Numbered from the stretch's first letter, positions 42,802 to 52,556 are shown. The stretch is 64,000 nt of DNA from Pseudoflavonifractor sp050943825 (GCF_050943825.1 NZ_JBMNPX010000002.1:124001-188000), one strand, 5' to 3'. Notes: generated from the letters alone by a model not told the origin. Numbers and translations are program-made.

Positions 42802-44331
42802 TTGGAACAAGCATATGCTATCGAAATGCTGAACATCACCAAGAAGTTTCCCGGCATCATCGCAAACGACAACATCACGCTTCAGTTAAAAAAGGGAGAA
42901 ATCCATGCCCTTCTGGGCGAGAACGGCGCAGGCAAGTCCACCCTGATGAGCGTGCTCTTCGGACTCTATCAGCCGGAGGAGGGCGTCATCAAAAAGGATG
43001 GCCAGGTGGTCTCCATCAAGAACCCCAACGACGCCAACGACCTGGGCATCGGCATGGTGCACCAGCACTTCAAGCTGGTTGAGGTGTTCACCGTTCTGGA
43101 CAACATCATCCTGGGCGTGGAACCCACCAAGGGTCCCTTCCTGAAGAAGGACGAGGCCCGGAAAAAGGTCATGGCCCTCAGCGAGAAGTACGGACTGAAG
43201 GTAGACCCGGACGCCATGGTGGAGGATATCACCGTGGGTATGCAGCAGCGCACCGAGATTCTGAAAATGCTCTACCGGGACAACGAGATCCTCATCTTTG
43301 ACGAGCCCACCGCCGTGCTCACTCCCCAGGAGATCGACGAGCTGATGGAGATCATGCGGGGCCTGCGGGCGGAGGGAAAGAGCATCCTCTTCATCACCCA
43401 CAAGCTCAACGAGATTATGGCCGTGGCCGACCGCTGCACCGTCCTGCGCAAGGGCAAGTATATCGGCACCGTGGACGTGGCCCACACCACCAAGGAAGAG
43501 CTGTCCAAGATGATGGTGGGCCGCGACGTGGACTTTGTGGTCCACAAGGAGCCTGCCAAGCCCGGCGAGGTGGTGCTGGATGTGAAGGGGCTGACCGTAG
43601 CCTCCAAGGTCCACAAGAACAACGCCGTGAAGAACGTGTCCTTCCAGGCCCGGGCCGGAGAGATTGTCTGTATCGCCGGTATCGACGGCAACGGCCAGAG
43701 CGAGCTGGTGTACGGCCTGACCGGCCTGGAGCCCATTGTCTCGGGTACGGTCACCTTCAAGGGCCAGGACATCACCCACATGCCCATCCGCAAGCGCTCC
43801 ACCTCCGGTATGAGCCATATTCCCGAGGACCGTCACAAGCACGGCCTGGTGCTGGACTACTCCCTGGAGAACAACATGGTGCTCCAGCGGTACTTTGAGC
43901 CCGAGTTTGTCCAGGCCGGCTTCATGAAGCGCAAGGCTATCCGCGCCTACGCCGAGCGGCTCATTGAGGAGTACGACGTCCGCTCCGGACAGGGTCCCAT
44001 CACCATTGCCCGCAGCATGTCGGGCGGCAACCAGCAGAAGGCCATCGTGGCCCGTGAGATCGACAAGAATCCCGACCTGCTCATCGCCGTCCAGCCTACC
44101 CGCGGCCTGGACGTGGGCGCCATCGAGCACATCCACAGCCAGATTGTGGCCCAGCGGGATGCCGGTAAGGCCGTCCTCCTGGTCAGCCTGGAGCTGGACG
44201 AGGTTATGGCCCTGAGCGACCGCATCCTGGTCATGTACGAGGGTGAGATCGTGGGCGAGCTGGACCCCAAAACCACCACGGTGGAAGAAATGGGCCTGTA
44301 CATGTCGGGCGCCAAGAGGGAGGGGAAATAA
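42802..44331 (+). CDS. nucleoside-type ABC transporter ATP-binding protein (two NBDs)
   Basis: 509 residues with two nucleotide-binding domains, as in simple-sugar and nucleoside importers. Domain one: Walker A GENGAGKST (about 36-44), a signature region VGMQQRTEILKMLYRD and Walker B ILIFDEPTAVL. Domain two: degenerate Walker A GIDGNGQSEL (about 294-303), signature SGGNQQKAIVAREI and AVQPTRGLDVG. TTG start, with GAGGGGGAGG ahead. Energises import together with the next two permeases. Confidence 0.94.
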   Translation: MEQAYAIEMLNITKKFPGIIANDNITLQLKKGEIHALLGENGAGKSTLMSVLFGLYQPEEGVIKKDGQVVSIKNPNDANDLGIGMVHQHFKLVEVFTVLDNIILGVEPTKGPFLKKDEARKKVMALSEKYGLKVDPDAMVEDITVGMQQRTEILKMLYRDNEILIFDEPTAVLTPQEIDELMEIMRGLRAEGKSILFITHKLNEIMAVADRCTVLRKGKYIGTVDVAHTTKEELSKMMVGRDVDFVVHKEPAKPGEVVLDVKGLTVASKVHKNNAVKNVSFQARAGEIVCIAGIDGNGQSELVYGLTGLEPIVSGTVTFKGQDITHMPIRKRSTSGMSHIPEDRHKHGLVLDYSLENNMVLQRYFEPEFVQAGFMKRKAIRAYAERLIEEYDVRSGQGPITIARSMSGGNQQKAIVAREIDKNPDLLIAVQPTRGLDVGAIEHIHSQIVAQRDAGKAVLLVSLELDEVMALSDRILVMYEGEIVGELDPKTTTVEEMGLYMSGAKREGK

Positions 44332-44334
44332 AGG

Positions 44335-45489
44335 ATGAAGCAAGGAAAAAAGTCCGGTTCCATCTGGAAAAACAAAGGCGTTCAGTCGCTGGCCGCCTCG
44401 CTGCTGTGCATCCTGATCGGACTGTTGGTGGGCTATATCGTCCTGCTCATCATCAATCCCGCCGGCGCGACGGAAGCCATCAAGACCATTGTGGAGAACT
44501 TCCTCTACTATCCCAGCCCCGCGGCACAGCTGAAGTATCTGGGCAACACCCTGGTCAAGACTGTGCCCCTGATTATGTGCTCCCTGTCCATCCTGTTTGC
44601 CTATAAGGTGGGCCTGTTCAACATCGGCGCCGCCGGTCAGTACGTGGTGGGCGCGGGCGCCAGCCTCTACTGTGCCCTTGCCTTCGGCATGCCCTGGTAT
44701 GTGTGCCTTATCGCTGCCATCGTTGCCGGCTGCATCCTGGGCGGCATCTCCGGCGCTCTGAAGGCCTACTGCAACGTCAATGAGGTTATCTCCTGCATCA
44801 TGCTCAACTGGATCAGCCTCTACGCGGTCAACATGCTGCTGGCCAACGTGAAGGAGACCGCCAGCCCCTACACCCTGACCCTCTCCAGCACCAATCCCGG
44901 CGCCATCCTGCCCAGCCTGGGTCTGGGCAGCTTCTTCAGCAACAACCAGTACGTGACCATCGCCATCCCCCTGGCCGTCATCATCTCCATCGTGGTGTGG
45001 GTGGTGCTGGAGAAGACCATGTTCGGCTATGAGCTGAAGGCCACCGGCTTCAACAAGTATGCTGCAAAGTACTGCGGTATGAAGGAGAAGCGGAACATCA
45101 TCCTCACCATGGTCATTGCCGGCGGACTGGCCGCCATGGGCGCGGGTATGTTCTACCTCACCGGCTTCGAGCAGTGGCAGACCACCGCTTCCTCTGTGCC
45201 CGCCATGGGCTTCAACGGCATCGCCGCCGCCTTCCTGGGCGGCCTGAACCCCATCGGCGCCATCTTCTCCTCCTACTTCATCCAGCATATCACCAACGGC
45301 GGCGCCTACGTGGACAAGACCATGTACTCCGCCCAGATTGCTGACTTTATCTCTGCCCTGATCATCTACCTGTGCGGCTTCGTGCTGTTCTTCAAGAGCT
45401 TCATGGACAAGCGGGCTGACCGCAAGGCGGAAGCCAAGGCTCTGGCTGCTAAGAATGATGGTGAAAACGGGAAAGGAGGGGACAAGTAA
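44335..45489 (+). CDS. nucleoside-type ABC transporter permease 1
   Basis: 384 residues, about nine helices, of the BPD_transp_2 family. KVGLFNIGAAGQYVVGAGASLY and GISGALKAYCNVNEVISCIMLNW are the conserved family blocks, and GFNGIAAAFLGGLNPIGAIFSSYF lies in the late helices. ATG three bases after the ATPase stop. Its stop overlaps the next permease by one base. Confidence 0.92.
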   Translation: MKQGKKSGSIWKNKGVQSLAASLLCILIGLLVGYIVLLIINPAGATEAIKTIVENFLYYPSPAAQLKYLGNTLVKTVPLIMCSLSILFAYKVGLFNIGAAGQYVVGAGASLYCALAFGMPWYVCLIAAIVAGCILGGISGALKAYCNVNEVISCIMLNWISLYAVNMLLANVKETASPYTLTLSSTNPGAILPSLGLGSFFSNNQYVTIAIPLAVIISIVVWVVLEKTMFGYELKATGFNKYAAKYCGMKEKRNIILTMVIAGGLAAMGAGMFYLTGFEQWQTTASSVPAMGFNGIAAAFLGGLNPIGAIFSSYFIQHITNGGAYVDKTMYSAQIADFISALIIYLCGFVLFFKSFMDKRADRKAEAKALAAKNDGENGKGGDK

Positions 45490-46430
45490 TGGTACTGCTC
45501 ATTCAGTATACACTGATTTTTGCCTCCGTCCTGATCCTGGTGGCGTTGGGCGGCTGCTTCTCGGAGCACTCCGGCGTCATTAACATCGGCCTGGAGGGCA
45601 TCATGGTCATGGGTGCCCTGGGCGGCGCACTGATGATGAAGTTCCTGCCCGCCGGCACTTCCGCGCCAGTGATGATCCTGCTGGTGGTCCTGGCCGCCAT
45701 GGGTCTGGGCCTGGTATACTCCCTGCTGCTGGCCGTGGCCGCCATCAACTTCAAGGCGGACCAGACCCTGGTGGGTACCGCCATGAACCTGCTGGGCACC
45801 GCTGCCGCCACCGTGTTCGTCAAGGCTATGAACACCGCGGAGAACGTGAATAACGTCTCCTCCACCATCCAGTATATCGAGCCTAAGAAGGCCTTTATCG
45901 TCAACATCGCCGGCTTTGAGTTCAACTGGTTCATGCTCCTGGCCCTCATCGCCCTGGTGCTGGCCTATGTGACTTTGTACAAGACCCGCTTCGGTCTGCG
46001 CCTGTGTGCCTGCGGCGAGCATCCCCAGGCTGCCGACTCCGTGGGTATCAACGTGTACAAGATGCGTTATGCCGGCGTGCTCATCTCCGGCGTGCTGGGC
46101 GGTCTGGGCGGTATCGTTTATATCACCGCCGGCGTCAGCGAGTGGAAGTTTGAGAACGGCGTGGCCGGCTTCGGCTTCCTGGCCCTGGCCGTCATGATCT
46201 TCGGCCAGTGGAAGCCCACCCGCATCGCCCTGGCCGCTCTGGTGTTCGGCCTGTTCCGTGCCCTGGGCAACGTGTACACCGGCTTCGACTTCCTGGCTGC
46301 CCTCAACCTGCCCAGCAGCGTGTACAACATGCTGCCCTATATCATCTCCCTTATCATCCTGGCCTTTACCTCCAGCAAGTCCCGCGCACCCAAGGCCGAG
46401 GGTATTCCCTACGACAAGGGACAGCGCTGA
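45489..46430 (+). CDS. nucleoside-type ABC transporter permease 2
   Basis: 313 residues of the same permease family. SGVINIGLEGIMVMGALGGA and FKADQTLVGTAMNLLGTAAATVFV match the second permease of BMP systems, with GLRLCACGEHPQAADSVGINVYKMRY as the cytoplasmic coupling loop. It completes the importer and is followed by a strong terminator. Confidence 0.92.
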   Translation: MVLLIQYTLIFASVLILVALGGCFSEHSGVINIGLEGIMVMGALGGALMMKFLPAGTSAPVMILLVVLAAMGLGLVYSLLLAVAAINFKADQTLVGTAMNLLGTAAATVFVKAMNTAENVNNVSSTIQYIEPKKAFIVNIAGFEFNWFMLLALIALVLAYVTLYKTRFGLRLCACGEHPQAADSVGINVYKMRYAGVLISGVLGGLGGIVYITAGVSEWKFENGVAGFGFLALAVMIFGQWKPTRIALAALVFGLFRALGNVYTGFDFLAALNLPSSVYNMLPYIISLIILAFTSSKSRAPKAEGIPYDKGQR

Positions 46431-46452
46431 CGGCATCCGCTATACGCCAACC

Positions 46453-46489
46453 AAATGCGGCATCCGGTTATCCGGATGCCGCATTTTTT
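46453..46489 (+). terminator. terminator of the nucleoside ABC operon
   Basis: Fifteen-bp stem (46453-46467 with 46472-46486), TTAT loop, with a run of T at the 3' side. Confidence 0.88.
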
Positions 46490-46498
46490 AAATACTTT

Positions 46499-46551
46499 GT
46501 TTGACCGATTCGGTCAAACATGCTATAATGGATTTGACCGGTTCGGTCAAA
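46499..46551 (+). promoter_or_regulatory. promoter with two TetR-type operators
   Basis: Promoter TTGACC (46501-46506), TATAAT (46524-46529), spacing 17. Operator one (46499-46519) is a perfect inverted repeat, GTTTGACCGA, one base, TCGGTCAAAC, covering the -35. Operator two (46533-46551), TTTGACCGG, one base, TCGGTCAAA, lies just after the -10 with one mismatch. A textbook autorepression layout for the TetR gene that follows. Confidence 0.85.
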
Positions 46552-46573
46552 CTCGAGAGGGGAGTGGTGTCAA

Positions 46574-47179
46574 ATGGAGGACGGCCGGGCAAATTTTCAG
46601 AACCTGCCGCCGGAAAAGCAGCGGAATATCATTGACGCCGGATTGAACGCCTTTGGCAGGAACGGCTATACCAAGACCTCCATGAACGACGTGGCCAAGG
46701 CTGCCGGTATCAGCAAGGCGGCACTGTTCTACTATTTCGGTACCAAGCAGGCGCTGTATCAATACCTCTTCCGGTTTTCCTGCGAGATCATTTCACGGGA
46801 GATGCGGGAGGGAAACGACGATTTCTTTGACTGCCTGTGGCTGGCCAGCGAGATCAAGCTGCGGGTGATGCAGTCCTACTCCGGCCTGTATCCCTTTCTG
46901 CTGTCCCTTGTGAAAGAGGACGACCGGCAGCTGGAGCAGGAGCTGGAGCGGTCAAACCAGTGTCAGATTCAGCAGGCGGCGGCGCTGGTCTTCCGGAATG
47001 TGAACTGGGAGAAGCTGAAGCCGGAGGTAGACCGGGTCAGCGCGTATCAGATGGTGACCTATGTGTCAGGCGGATTTATCCGTGACCACGCGGAGGAGCC
47101 GCCGGAGAAGATTATGGAAGGGCTGAAGCCGCTCCTGGAGCTGCTGAAAAAGGCGTTGTACAGGGAGGAGTATCTATGA
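46574..47179 (+). CDS. TetR-family transcriptional regulator
   Basis: 201 residues. The N-terminal helix-turn-helix is clear: IIDAGLNAFGRNGYTKTSMNDVAKAAGISKAALFYYFGTKQALYQYLF. The C-terminal ligand/dimer domain is all helical without known ligand. GGGGAGTGG precedes the ATG. Overlaps the ABC ATPase gene by four bases, so it should control its own ABC exporter through the two operators at 46499-46551. Confidence 0.94.
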   Translation: MEDGRANFQNLPPEKQRNIIDAGLNAFGRNGYTKTSMNDVAKAAGISKAALFYYFGTKQALYQYLFRFSCEIISREMREGNDDFFDCLWLASEIKLRVMQSYSGLYPFLLSLVKEDDRQLEQELERSNQCQIQQAAALVFRNVNWEKLKPEVDRVSAYQMVTYVSGGFIRDHAEEPPEKIMEGLKPLLELLKKALYREEYL

Positions 47180-48000
47180 GTGTCATCCGGATCGAGCATC
47201 TGACCCGGGACTACGGGGGAGGAAAAGGGGTCTTTGACCTGACCATGGACGTGGGGGAGGGAGAGGTGTTCGGCTTCCTGGGCCCCAACGGCGCGGGAAA
47301 GACCACCACCATCCGCCACCTGATGGGCTTCATCAAGGCCAGCAGCGGCAGCTGCACCATTGCCGGGCACGACTGCTGGCGTGAGGCGGTCCAGATTCAG
47401 AAGAACCTGGGGTATATCCCCGGAGAGATCTGCTTCTTCGACGAGATGAGGGGCGACGAGTATCTCGCCTTTATCAGAAAATACCGGGGGCTCCCGGACA
47501 GCGGCAGAATGAAGGAGCTGCTGGAGCGGTTTGAGATTGACCCCAAGGGCAGAATCAAGAAGATGAGCAAGGGTATGAAGCAGAAAATCGGCATTGTGGC
47601 CGCCTTCATGCACGACCCGGGCATTCTGATTCTGGACGAACCCACCAGCGGCCTGGACCCGCTGATGCAGAACCGGTTTATTGAGCTGATTCAGGAGGAG
47701 AAGGGACGGGGCAAGACCATCCTCATGTCAAGCCATATGTTTGAGGAGGTGGACCGGACCTGCGACCGGATTGGCATTATCCGTGACGGCAGGCTGGTGG
47801 CCATGGACAGCGCCCAGGCTCTGCGGGAGCGGCACGTCAAGACCTATACGGTCACTCTGGACCAGGAGCAGACAGCGGCGGAATTTGCCAGGGAGTTCGG
47901 CGGCAGGCAGGACCCGGAGCAGCCGAGAAGGGTCACCGTCACCGCCCGGCAGTCGCTGGAGGAAATTTTCCTGCACTACTATGGGGGTGACCGGACATGA
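47176..48000 (+). CDS. ABC transporter ATP-binding protein
   Basis: 274 residues. Walker A GPNGAGKTTT (about 37-46), signature MSKGMKQKIGI near 133, Walker B ILILDEPTSGLDP, switch histidine in MSSHMFEEV. A short C-terminal extension follows. This is the drug/bacitracin-resistance-like (CcmA) type. Start overlaps the TetR stop; its stop overlaps the permease start by four bases. Confidence 0.93.
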   Translation: MSVIRIEHLTRDYGGGKGVFDLTMDVGEGEVFGFLGPNGAGKTTTIRHLMGFIKASSGSCTIAGHDCWREAVQIQKNLGYIPGEICFFDEMRGDEYLAFIRKYRGLPDSGRMKELLERFEIDPKGRIKKMSKGMKQKIGIVAAFMHDPGILILDEPTSGLDPLMQNRFIELIQEEKGRGKTILMSSHMFEEVDRTCDRIGIIRDGRLVAMDSAQALRERHVKTYTVTLDQEQTAAEFAREFGGRQDPEQPRRVTVTARQSLEEIFLHYYGGDRT

Positions 48001-48797
48001 TCAATCTGACGCTGTACAAGAAGGAGCTGAAGAGCTCCTGGAAGCTGCTGGTGATCATTGCGGGCGTTCTGACCCTCTACATCACCATGATCATCGGCAT
48101 GTTTGACCCGGAGATGGCCGATGCCCTCAAGCAGTTTGAAGAGCTGATGCCCGAGGTGATGGCGGCGGTGGGCATGACGGGCACGGGGGACACCCTGGCC
48201 GGATTCATGATCTCCTACCTCTACGGCATGCTCATGCTGGTGTTCCCCATGGTGTACACCATCATCCGCTCCAACGGCCTGGTGGCCAAATATGTGGACC
48301 GGGGCAGCATGGCCTCCCTGCTGGCGGCGCCGGTGCATCGCACCACCGTGGCCCTCACCCAGCTGGCCGTGCTCTTTACGGGCATTTTCCTGCTGCTGGG
48401 CTACTGCACCGCCCTGGAGCTAGCCACAGCCCAGGCCCTGTTCCCGGGAGAGCTGGCGGCGGCGGAGCTGCTGCGGCTCAATGTGGGATTGCTGTTCCTC
48501 CAGCTGTTCATCGGCGGCTTCTGCTTCCTGTGCTCCTGCGCCTTCCAGGACACCAGATACAGCCTGGCCTTTGGGGCGGGTGTGCCGGTGCTCATGTATG
48601 TGGTGCAGATGCTGGCCAACATGGGCGGCAAGCTGGAGAACATGAAGTACGCCACCATCTTCTCCCTCTATCAGGCCGAGGGCCTGGTGAGCGGAGAGAG
48701 CGGAGCATGGCTGTGCGCGGGCATTCTGCTGGCGGGCGCTGTCCTCCTCTCGGCGCTGGCCGTTGCGGTATTCCGGCGCAGAGACCTGCACCTGTAA
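47997..48797 (+). CDS. ABC-2 type permease
   Basis: 266 residues with six helices, ABC-2 family. The N-terminal interface helix (LTLYKKELKSSWK) and the first extracytoplasmic loop with acidic MFDPEMADALKQFEELMPEV resemble permeases linked to TetR in Firmicutes. The exported compound is unknown. Last gene of the unit. Confidence 0.9.
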   Translation: MINLTLYKKELKSSWKLLVIIAGVLTLYITMIIGMFDPEMADALKQFEELMPEVMAAVGMTGTGDTLAGFMISYLYGMLMLVFPMVYTIIRSNGLVAKYVDRGSMASLLAAPVHRTTVALTQLAVLFTGIFLLLGYCTALELATAQALFPGELAAAELLRLNVGLLFLQLFIGGFCFLCSCAFQDTRYSLAFGAGVPVLMYVVQMLANMGGKLENMKYATIFSLYQAEGLVSGESGAWLCAGILLAGAVLLSALAVAVFRRRDLHL

Positions 48798-48839
48798 GAA
48801 AACGGCCTGTCTGTCAATTTGGCAGACAGGCCGTTTTCT
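48797..48839. terminator. bidirectional-looking terminator
   Basis: Eighteen-bp stem (48797-48814 with 48822-48839), AGAAAACGG at the left and CCGTTTTCT at the right, short loop. Confidence 0.88.
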
Positions 48840-48879
48840 ATGCTTTTTCAGGAAATTGACAAGGAAAAGGGCGCCAGGG

Positions 48880-48923
48880 TTGACATCTGCATGTGATGCG
48901 TATACAATAATTGCACATGCAAT
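48880..48923 (+). promoter_or_regulatory. promoter of the heterodimeric ABC exporter with candidate operator
   Basis: TTGACA at 48880-48885 and TACAAT at 48903-48908, spacing 17. Directly after the -10 is an inverted repeat ATTGCA (48910-48915), CA, TGCAAT (48918-48923), which could bind the MarR protein at the end of the operon. Confidence 0.68.
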
Positions 48924-48954
48924 AATAAGAACTGCAACTGAGGAGGGACGGCCT

Positions 48955-50691
48955 GTGCTTCTGCGGATTTTCTCCTACCTGAAGCCCTATCGGAAATACA
49001 CCATACTGGCGGTGCTCTGTATCGCCATCGAGGCGGTCTTTGAGCTGATTATCCCCTTCCTGATGGCGGACATCGTGGATGTGGGCGTCAAAAACGGGGA
49101 TACGGTGTACATATTCACACGGGGCGCCATGATGGGCGTGTGCGCCCTGCTGGCCCTGCTCTTCGGCGCGGGCAGCGCACGGTTTGCCGCCATCTGCGGC
49201 CAGGGTCTGGGCGCAGAGCTGCGGAAGGAGGAGTACCGCAAGATTCAGGCCTTCTCCTTCGCCAATACCGACCGGTTCCAGACCTCCTCGCTGGTCACCC
49301 GGCTCACCAGTGACGTGACCGCCGTACAGAACGCGGTGGCCACCGGCCTGCGGCCCGGCGTCCGGTCCCCCATCATGATGATTATGGCACTGGCTCTGTC
49401 CTTCCGCATGAGCCCCAGGCTGGCGATGGTCTTCCTGGTGGCGGCGCCTCTGCTGGGCATCCTGCTGTGGCAGATTGTCAGGCGGGTGCGGCCCATGTAC
49501 GGCAGGATGCAGGGCGCCATGGACCAGGTCAACCGGATCATTCAGGAGAACCTGACTGCCATCCGGGTGGTAAAGGCCTGCGTCCGGGGCGATTACGAGG
49601 TGGAGAAGTTCGAGGAGGTCAACAAAAACCTGCGGGACACCACCGAGCGGGCCTTCCGTCTGGCGGCCCTGAACATGCCCGCCATGCAGCTCATCATGTA
49701 CAGCACCATCCTGGCCATCCTCTGGTTCGGCGGACGGCTGACCATGGTGGGGGGCATGGAGGTGGGCGACTTGACCGGCTTCCTCAGCTATGTGCTCCAG
49801 GTGCTCAACTCTCTGATGATGTTCTCCGCCGTATTCCTCCTGCTCACCCGGTCCCTGGCCTCCTGCCGCCGGATTCTGGAGGTCATGGACGAGGAGATCG
49901 ACATCACCGAGACCCCCGGCGTCACCGACCCTGACGCCAGGGTGGAGCGGGGTGAGATTGTGTTCGACGACGTGACCTTCCGCTACCGGGCAGGGGAGGG
50001 CGAGAACGTACTGGACCATGTGTCCTTCCGTATTGAGGCGGGGCAGACGGTGGGCATTCTGGGCCAGACCGGCTCGGCCAAGTCCACCCTGGTCCAGCTC
50101 ATTCCCCGGCTCTACGACGTCACCGACGGCGCGGTGTATGTGGACGGCCGCAACGTGAAGGAGTACCCCCTGGAGCACCTGCGGGACGCCATCGCCATGG
50201 TGCTCCAGAAGAACACCCTCTTCTCCGGCACGGTGAAGGACAATCTCCGCTGGGGCAACGACCACGCCACCGACCAGGAGATTGACGCCGCCTGCCGCAT
50301 CGCCTGCGTGGACGAGTTCATCGACCGGCTCCAGAACGGGTACGACACCGAGCTGGGCCAGGGGGGCGTCAACGTATCCGGCGGCCAGAAGCAGCGGCTG
50401 TGCATCGCCCGGGCCATCCTGAAGCGCCCCAAGGTGCTCATCCTGGATGACTCCACCTCCGCGGTGGACACGGCCACCGAGGCCAAAATCCGCCAGGGCC
50501 TGGCCGAAGGCCTGCCCGGCACCACCAAGATTATCATCGCCCAGCGGGTGACCTCCGTCCAGGACGCCGACCAGATCCTCATCCTGGAGGACGGAAAAAT
50601 CAGCGCCGTGGGCACTCACGAGAGCCTGATGGCCTCCAACACCTTCTACCAGGGGCTCTATCAGTCTCAGCAGAAAGGAGCGCTGGAATAA
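48955..50691 (+). CDS. ABC exporter half, membrane-ATPase fusion
   Basis: 578-residue multidrug-type half transporter: six helices (residues about 15-310) then a nucleotide-binding domain. Walker A here is GQTGSAKST (about 370), with Ala where Gly is usual. Signature VSGGQKQRLCIARA, Walker B VLILDDSTSAVD with Asp instead of the catalytic Glu, and the H-loop position reads IIAQRVTSV without histidine. Together this marks a degenerate catalytic site, the usual division of labour in heterodimeric exporters. GTG start, AGGAGG eight bases ahead; the open frame upstream crosses the terminator and is rejected. Confidence 0.92.
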   Translation: MLLRIFSYLKPYRKYTILAVLCIAIEAVFELIIPFLMADIVDVGVKNGDTVYIFTRGAMMGVCALLALLFGAGSARFAAICGQGLGAELRKEEYRKIQAFSFANTDRFQTSSLVTRLTSDVTAVQNAVATGLRPGVRSPIMMIMALALSFRMSPRLAMVFLVAAPLLGILLWQIVRRVRPMYGRMQGAMDQVNRIIQENLTAIRVVKACVRGDYEVEKFEEVNKNLRDTTERAFRLAALNMPAMQLIMYSTILAILWFGGRLTMVGGMEVGDLTGFLSYVLQVLNSLMMFSAVFLLLTRSLASCRRILEVMDEEIDITETPGVTDPDARVERGEIVFDDVTFRYRAGEGENVLDHVSFRIEAGQTVGILGQTGSAKSTLVQLIPRLYDVTDGAVYVDGRNVKEYPLEHLRDAIAMVLQKNTLFSGTVKDNLRWGNDHATDQEIDAACRIACVDEFIDRLQNGYDTELGQGGVNVSGGQKQRLCIARAILKRPKVLILDDSTSAVDTATEAKIRQGLAEGLPGTTKIIIAQRVTSVQDADQILILEDGKISAVGTHESLMASNTFYQGLYQSQQKGALE

Positions 50692-52544
50692 TGGCTGCAA
50701 TGGTAAGAGGCCGGGGGCCCAAGGACACCAAAAAGACCGTGCTCCAGCTGATGCGCTACCTGGGCCGGCACAAGCTGGCCCTCATCGCCGTGGCGGTGAT
50801 GGTGTTCATCGGCAGCGGCGCCAATATTTTCGGCACCTATCTGCTCAAGCCGGTCATCAACCAATATGTGCTGCCCGGAGATGTGGGCGGACTGCTGACC
50901 ATGCTGCTGATGATGGGCGTGATGTACCTGGCGGGCGTCACCGCCACCTGGGGCTACAACCAGCTCATGGCCCACACCGGCCAGCAGGTGGTGGCCGAGA
51001 TCCGGGCTGACCTGTTTGCCCACGTCCAGACCCTGCCCCTGCGGTACTTTGACGCCCACACCCACGGCGAGCTGATGAGCCGCTTTACCAACGACGTGGA
51101 CACCCTCACTAACATGCTCAACAACTCCTTCACCATGATCATCCAGAGCGGCATTATGGTGGTGGGTACCATTACCATGCTGCTGGTGCTCAATTTCAAG
51201 CTGTCCCTGATTGTCATCGCCTTCCTGGCGGCCATGGCCCTGTTCATCCGCTGGAACGGCAGGCGCAGCCGCCGGTACTACAACGAGCAGCAGGCCCGGC
51301 TGGGCGACCTGAACGGCTTCATTGAGGAGATGGTCTCCGGCCAGAAGGTGGAGAAGGTGTTCAACCACGAGCCCCAGGACTTTGAGGAGTTCTGCCGCAG
51401 GAACGAGGCCCTGCGGAAATCGGCCACCAAGGCCGTCACCTACTCGGGCATGACGGTGCCCACCATCGTCAGCCTGTCCTACTTCAACTACGCCGTGTCC
51501 GCCTGCGTGGGCGGCATGTTCGTCCTCTCCGGGCTGATGGACCTGGGCAGCCTGTCAGCTTACCTGGTGTATGTCCGGCAGAGCGCCATGCCCATGAACC
51601 AGTTCACTCAGCAGGTCAACTTGCTGATGGCGGCCCTGGCGGGCGCGGAGCGTATTTTTGAGATGATGGAGGAGCAGCCTGAGGTGGATGAGGGCAAGGT
51701 CACCCTGTGCCGCGCCCGGGAGAGGGCTGACGGCACCCTCACCGAGGACGCCGACGGCATCTACGCCTGGCGGGTGCCCCAGGCCGGCGGGACGGTCAGG
51801 CTGGTGCCGCTCCGGGGGGACGTGCGGTTCCACAACGTGGTGTTCGGCTACAACAGCAAAAAGACCATCCTCCACGGCATTGACCTCTTTGCCAAGCCGG
51901 GGCAGAAGATCGCCTTTGTGGGCTCCACCGGCGCGGGCAAGACTACCATCATCAACCTCATCAACCGGTTCTATGAGCTCAATGAGGGCACCATCACCTA
52001 CGACGGCATTGACCTGCGGGACATCCGTAAGGACGACCTGCGCCGGTCCATGGCCATGGTCATCCAGGATGCCCACCTCTTCACCGGCACCATCCTGGAG
52101 AACATCCGGTATGGCAGGCTGGACGCCACCGATGAGGAGGTGAAGGCGGCGGCCAAGCTGGCCAACGCCGACTCCTTCATCCGCCGCCTGCCTGACGGGT
52201 ACAACACCATGCTCACCTCCGACGGCGCCAATCTGTCCCAGGGCCAGCGCCAGCTGCTCACCATCGCACGGGCCGCCGTGGCGGCGCCGCCGGTGCTGGT
52301 GCTGGACGAAGCCACCAGCTCGGTGGACACCCGCACCGAGCAGCTCATTGAGCTGGGCATGGACCGGCTCATGGAGGGCCGCACCGTGTTTGTCATCGCC
52401 CACCGGCTCTCCACCGTCCGCAACGCCCAGGCCATTCTGGTGCTGGAGCAGGGGCGGATCATCGAGCGGGGCAATCACGAGGAGCTGCTGGCCCAGAAGG
52501 GCCGGTATTACCAGCTCTACACCGGCCAGTTCGAGCTGGAGTAA
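50691..52544 (+). CDS. ABC exporter half, partner subunit
   Basis: 617 residues, six helices and a nucleotide-binding domain. Walker A GSTGAGKTTI (about 408), Walker B VLVLDEATSSVD with the catalytic glutamate, and VIAHRLSTV with the switch histidine, so this subunit supplies the intact ATPase residues. The signature is LSQGQRQLLTIARA. A 40-residue insertion (about 330-370, RERADGTLTEDADGIYAW) lies between membrane and ATPase domains. It starts within the stop of the partner gene (TAATG). Confidence 0.94.
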   Translation: MAAMVRGRGPKDTKKTVLQLMRYLGRHKLALIAVAVMVFIGSGANIFGTYLLKPVINQYVLPGDVGGLLTMLLMMGVMYLAGVTATWGYNQLMAHTGQQVVAEIRADLFAHVQTLPLRYFDAHTHGELMSRFTNDVDTLTNMLNNSFTMIIQSGIMVVGTITMLLVLNFKLSLIVIAFLAAMALFIRWNGRRSRRYYNEQQARLGDLNGFIEEMVSGQKVEKVFNHEPQDFEEFCRRNEALRKSATKAVTYSGMTVPTIVSLSYFNYAVSACVGGMFVLSGLMDLGSLSAYLVYVRQSAMPMNQFTQQVNLLMAALAGAERIFEMMEEQPEVDEGKVTLCRARERADGTLTEDADGIYAWRVPQAGGTVRLVPLRGDVRFHNVVFGYNSKKTILHGIDLFAKPGQKIAFVGSTGAGKTTIINLINRFYELNEGTITYDGIDLRDIRKDDLRRSMAMVIQDAHLFTGTILENIRYGRLDATDEEVKAAAKLANADSFIRRLPDGYNTMLTSDGANLSQGQRQLLTIARAAVAAPPVLVLDEATSSVDTRTEQLIELGMDRLMEGRTVFVIAHRLSTVRNAQAILVLEQGRIIERGNHEELLAQKGRYYQLYTGQFELE

Positions 52545-52556
52545 GGGGGGAACACT

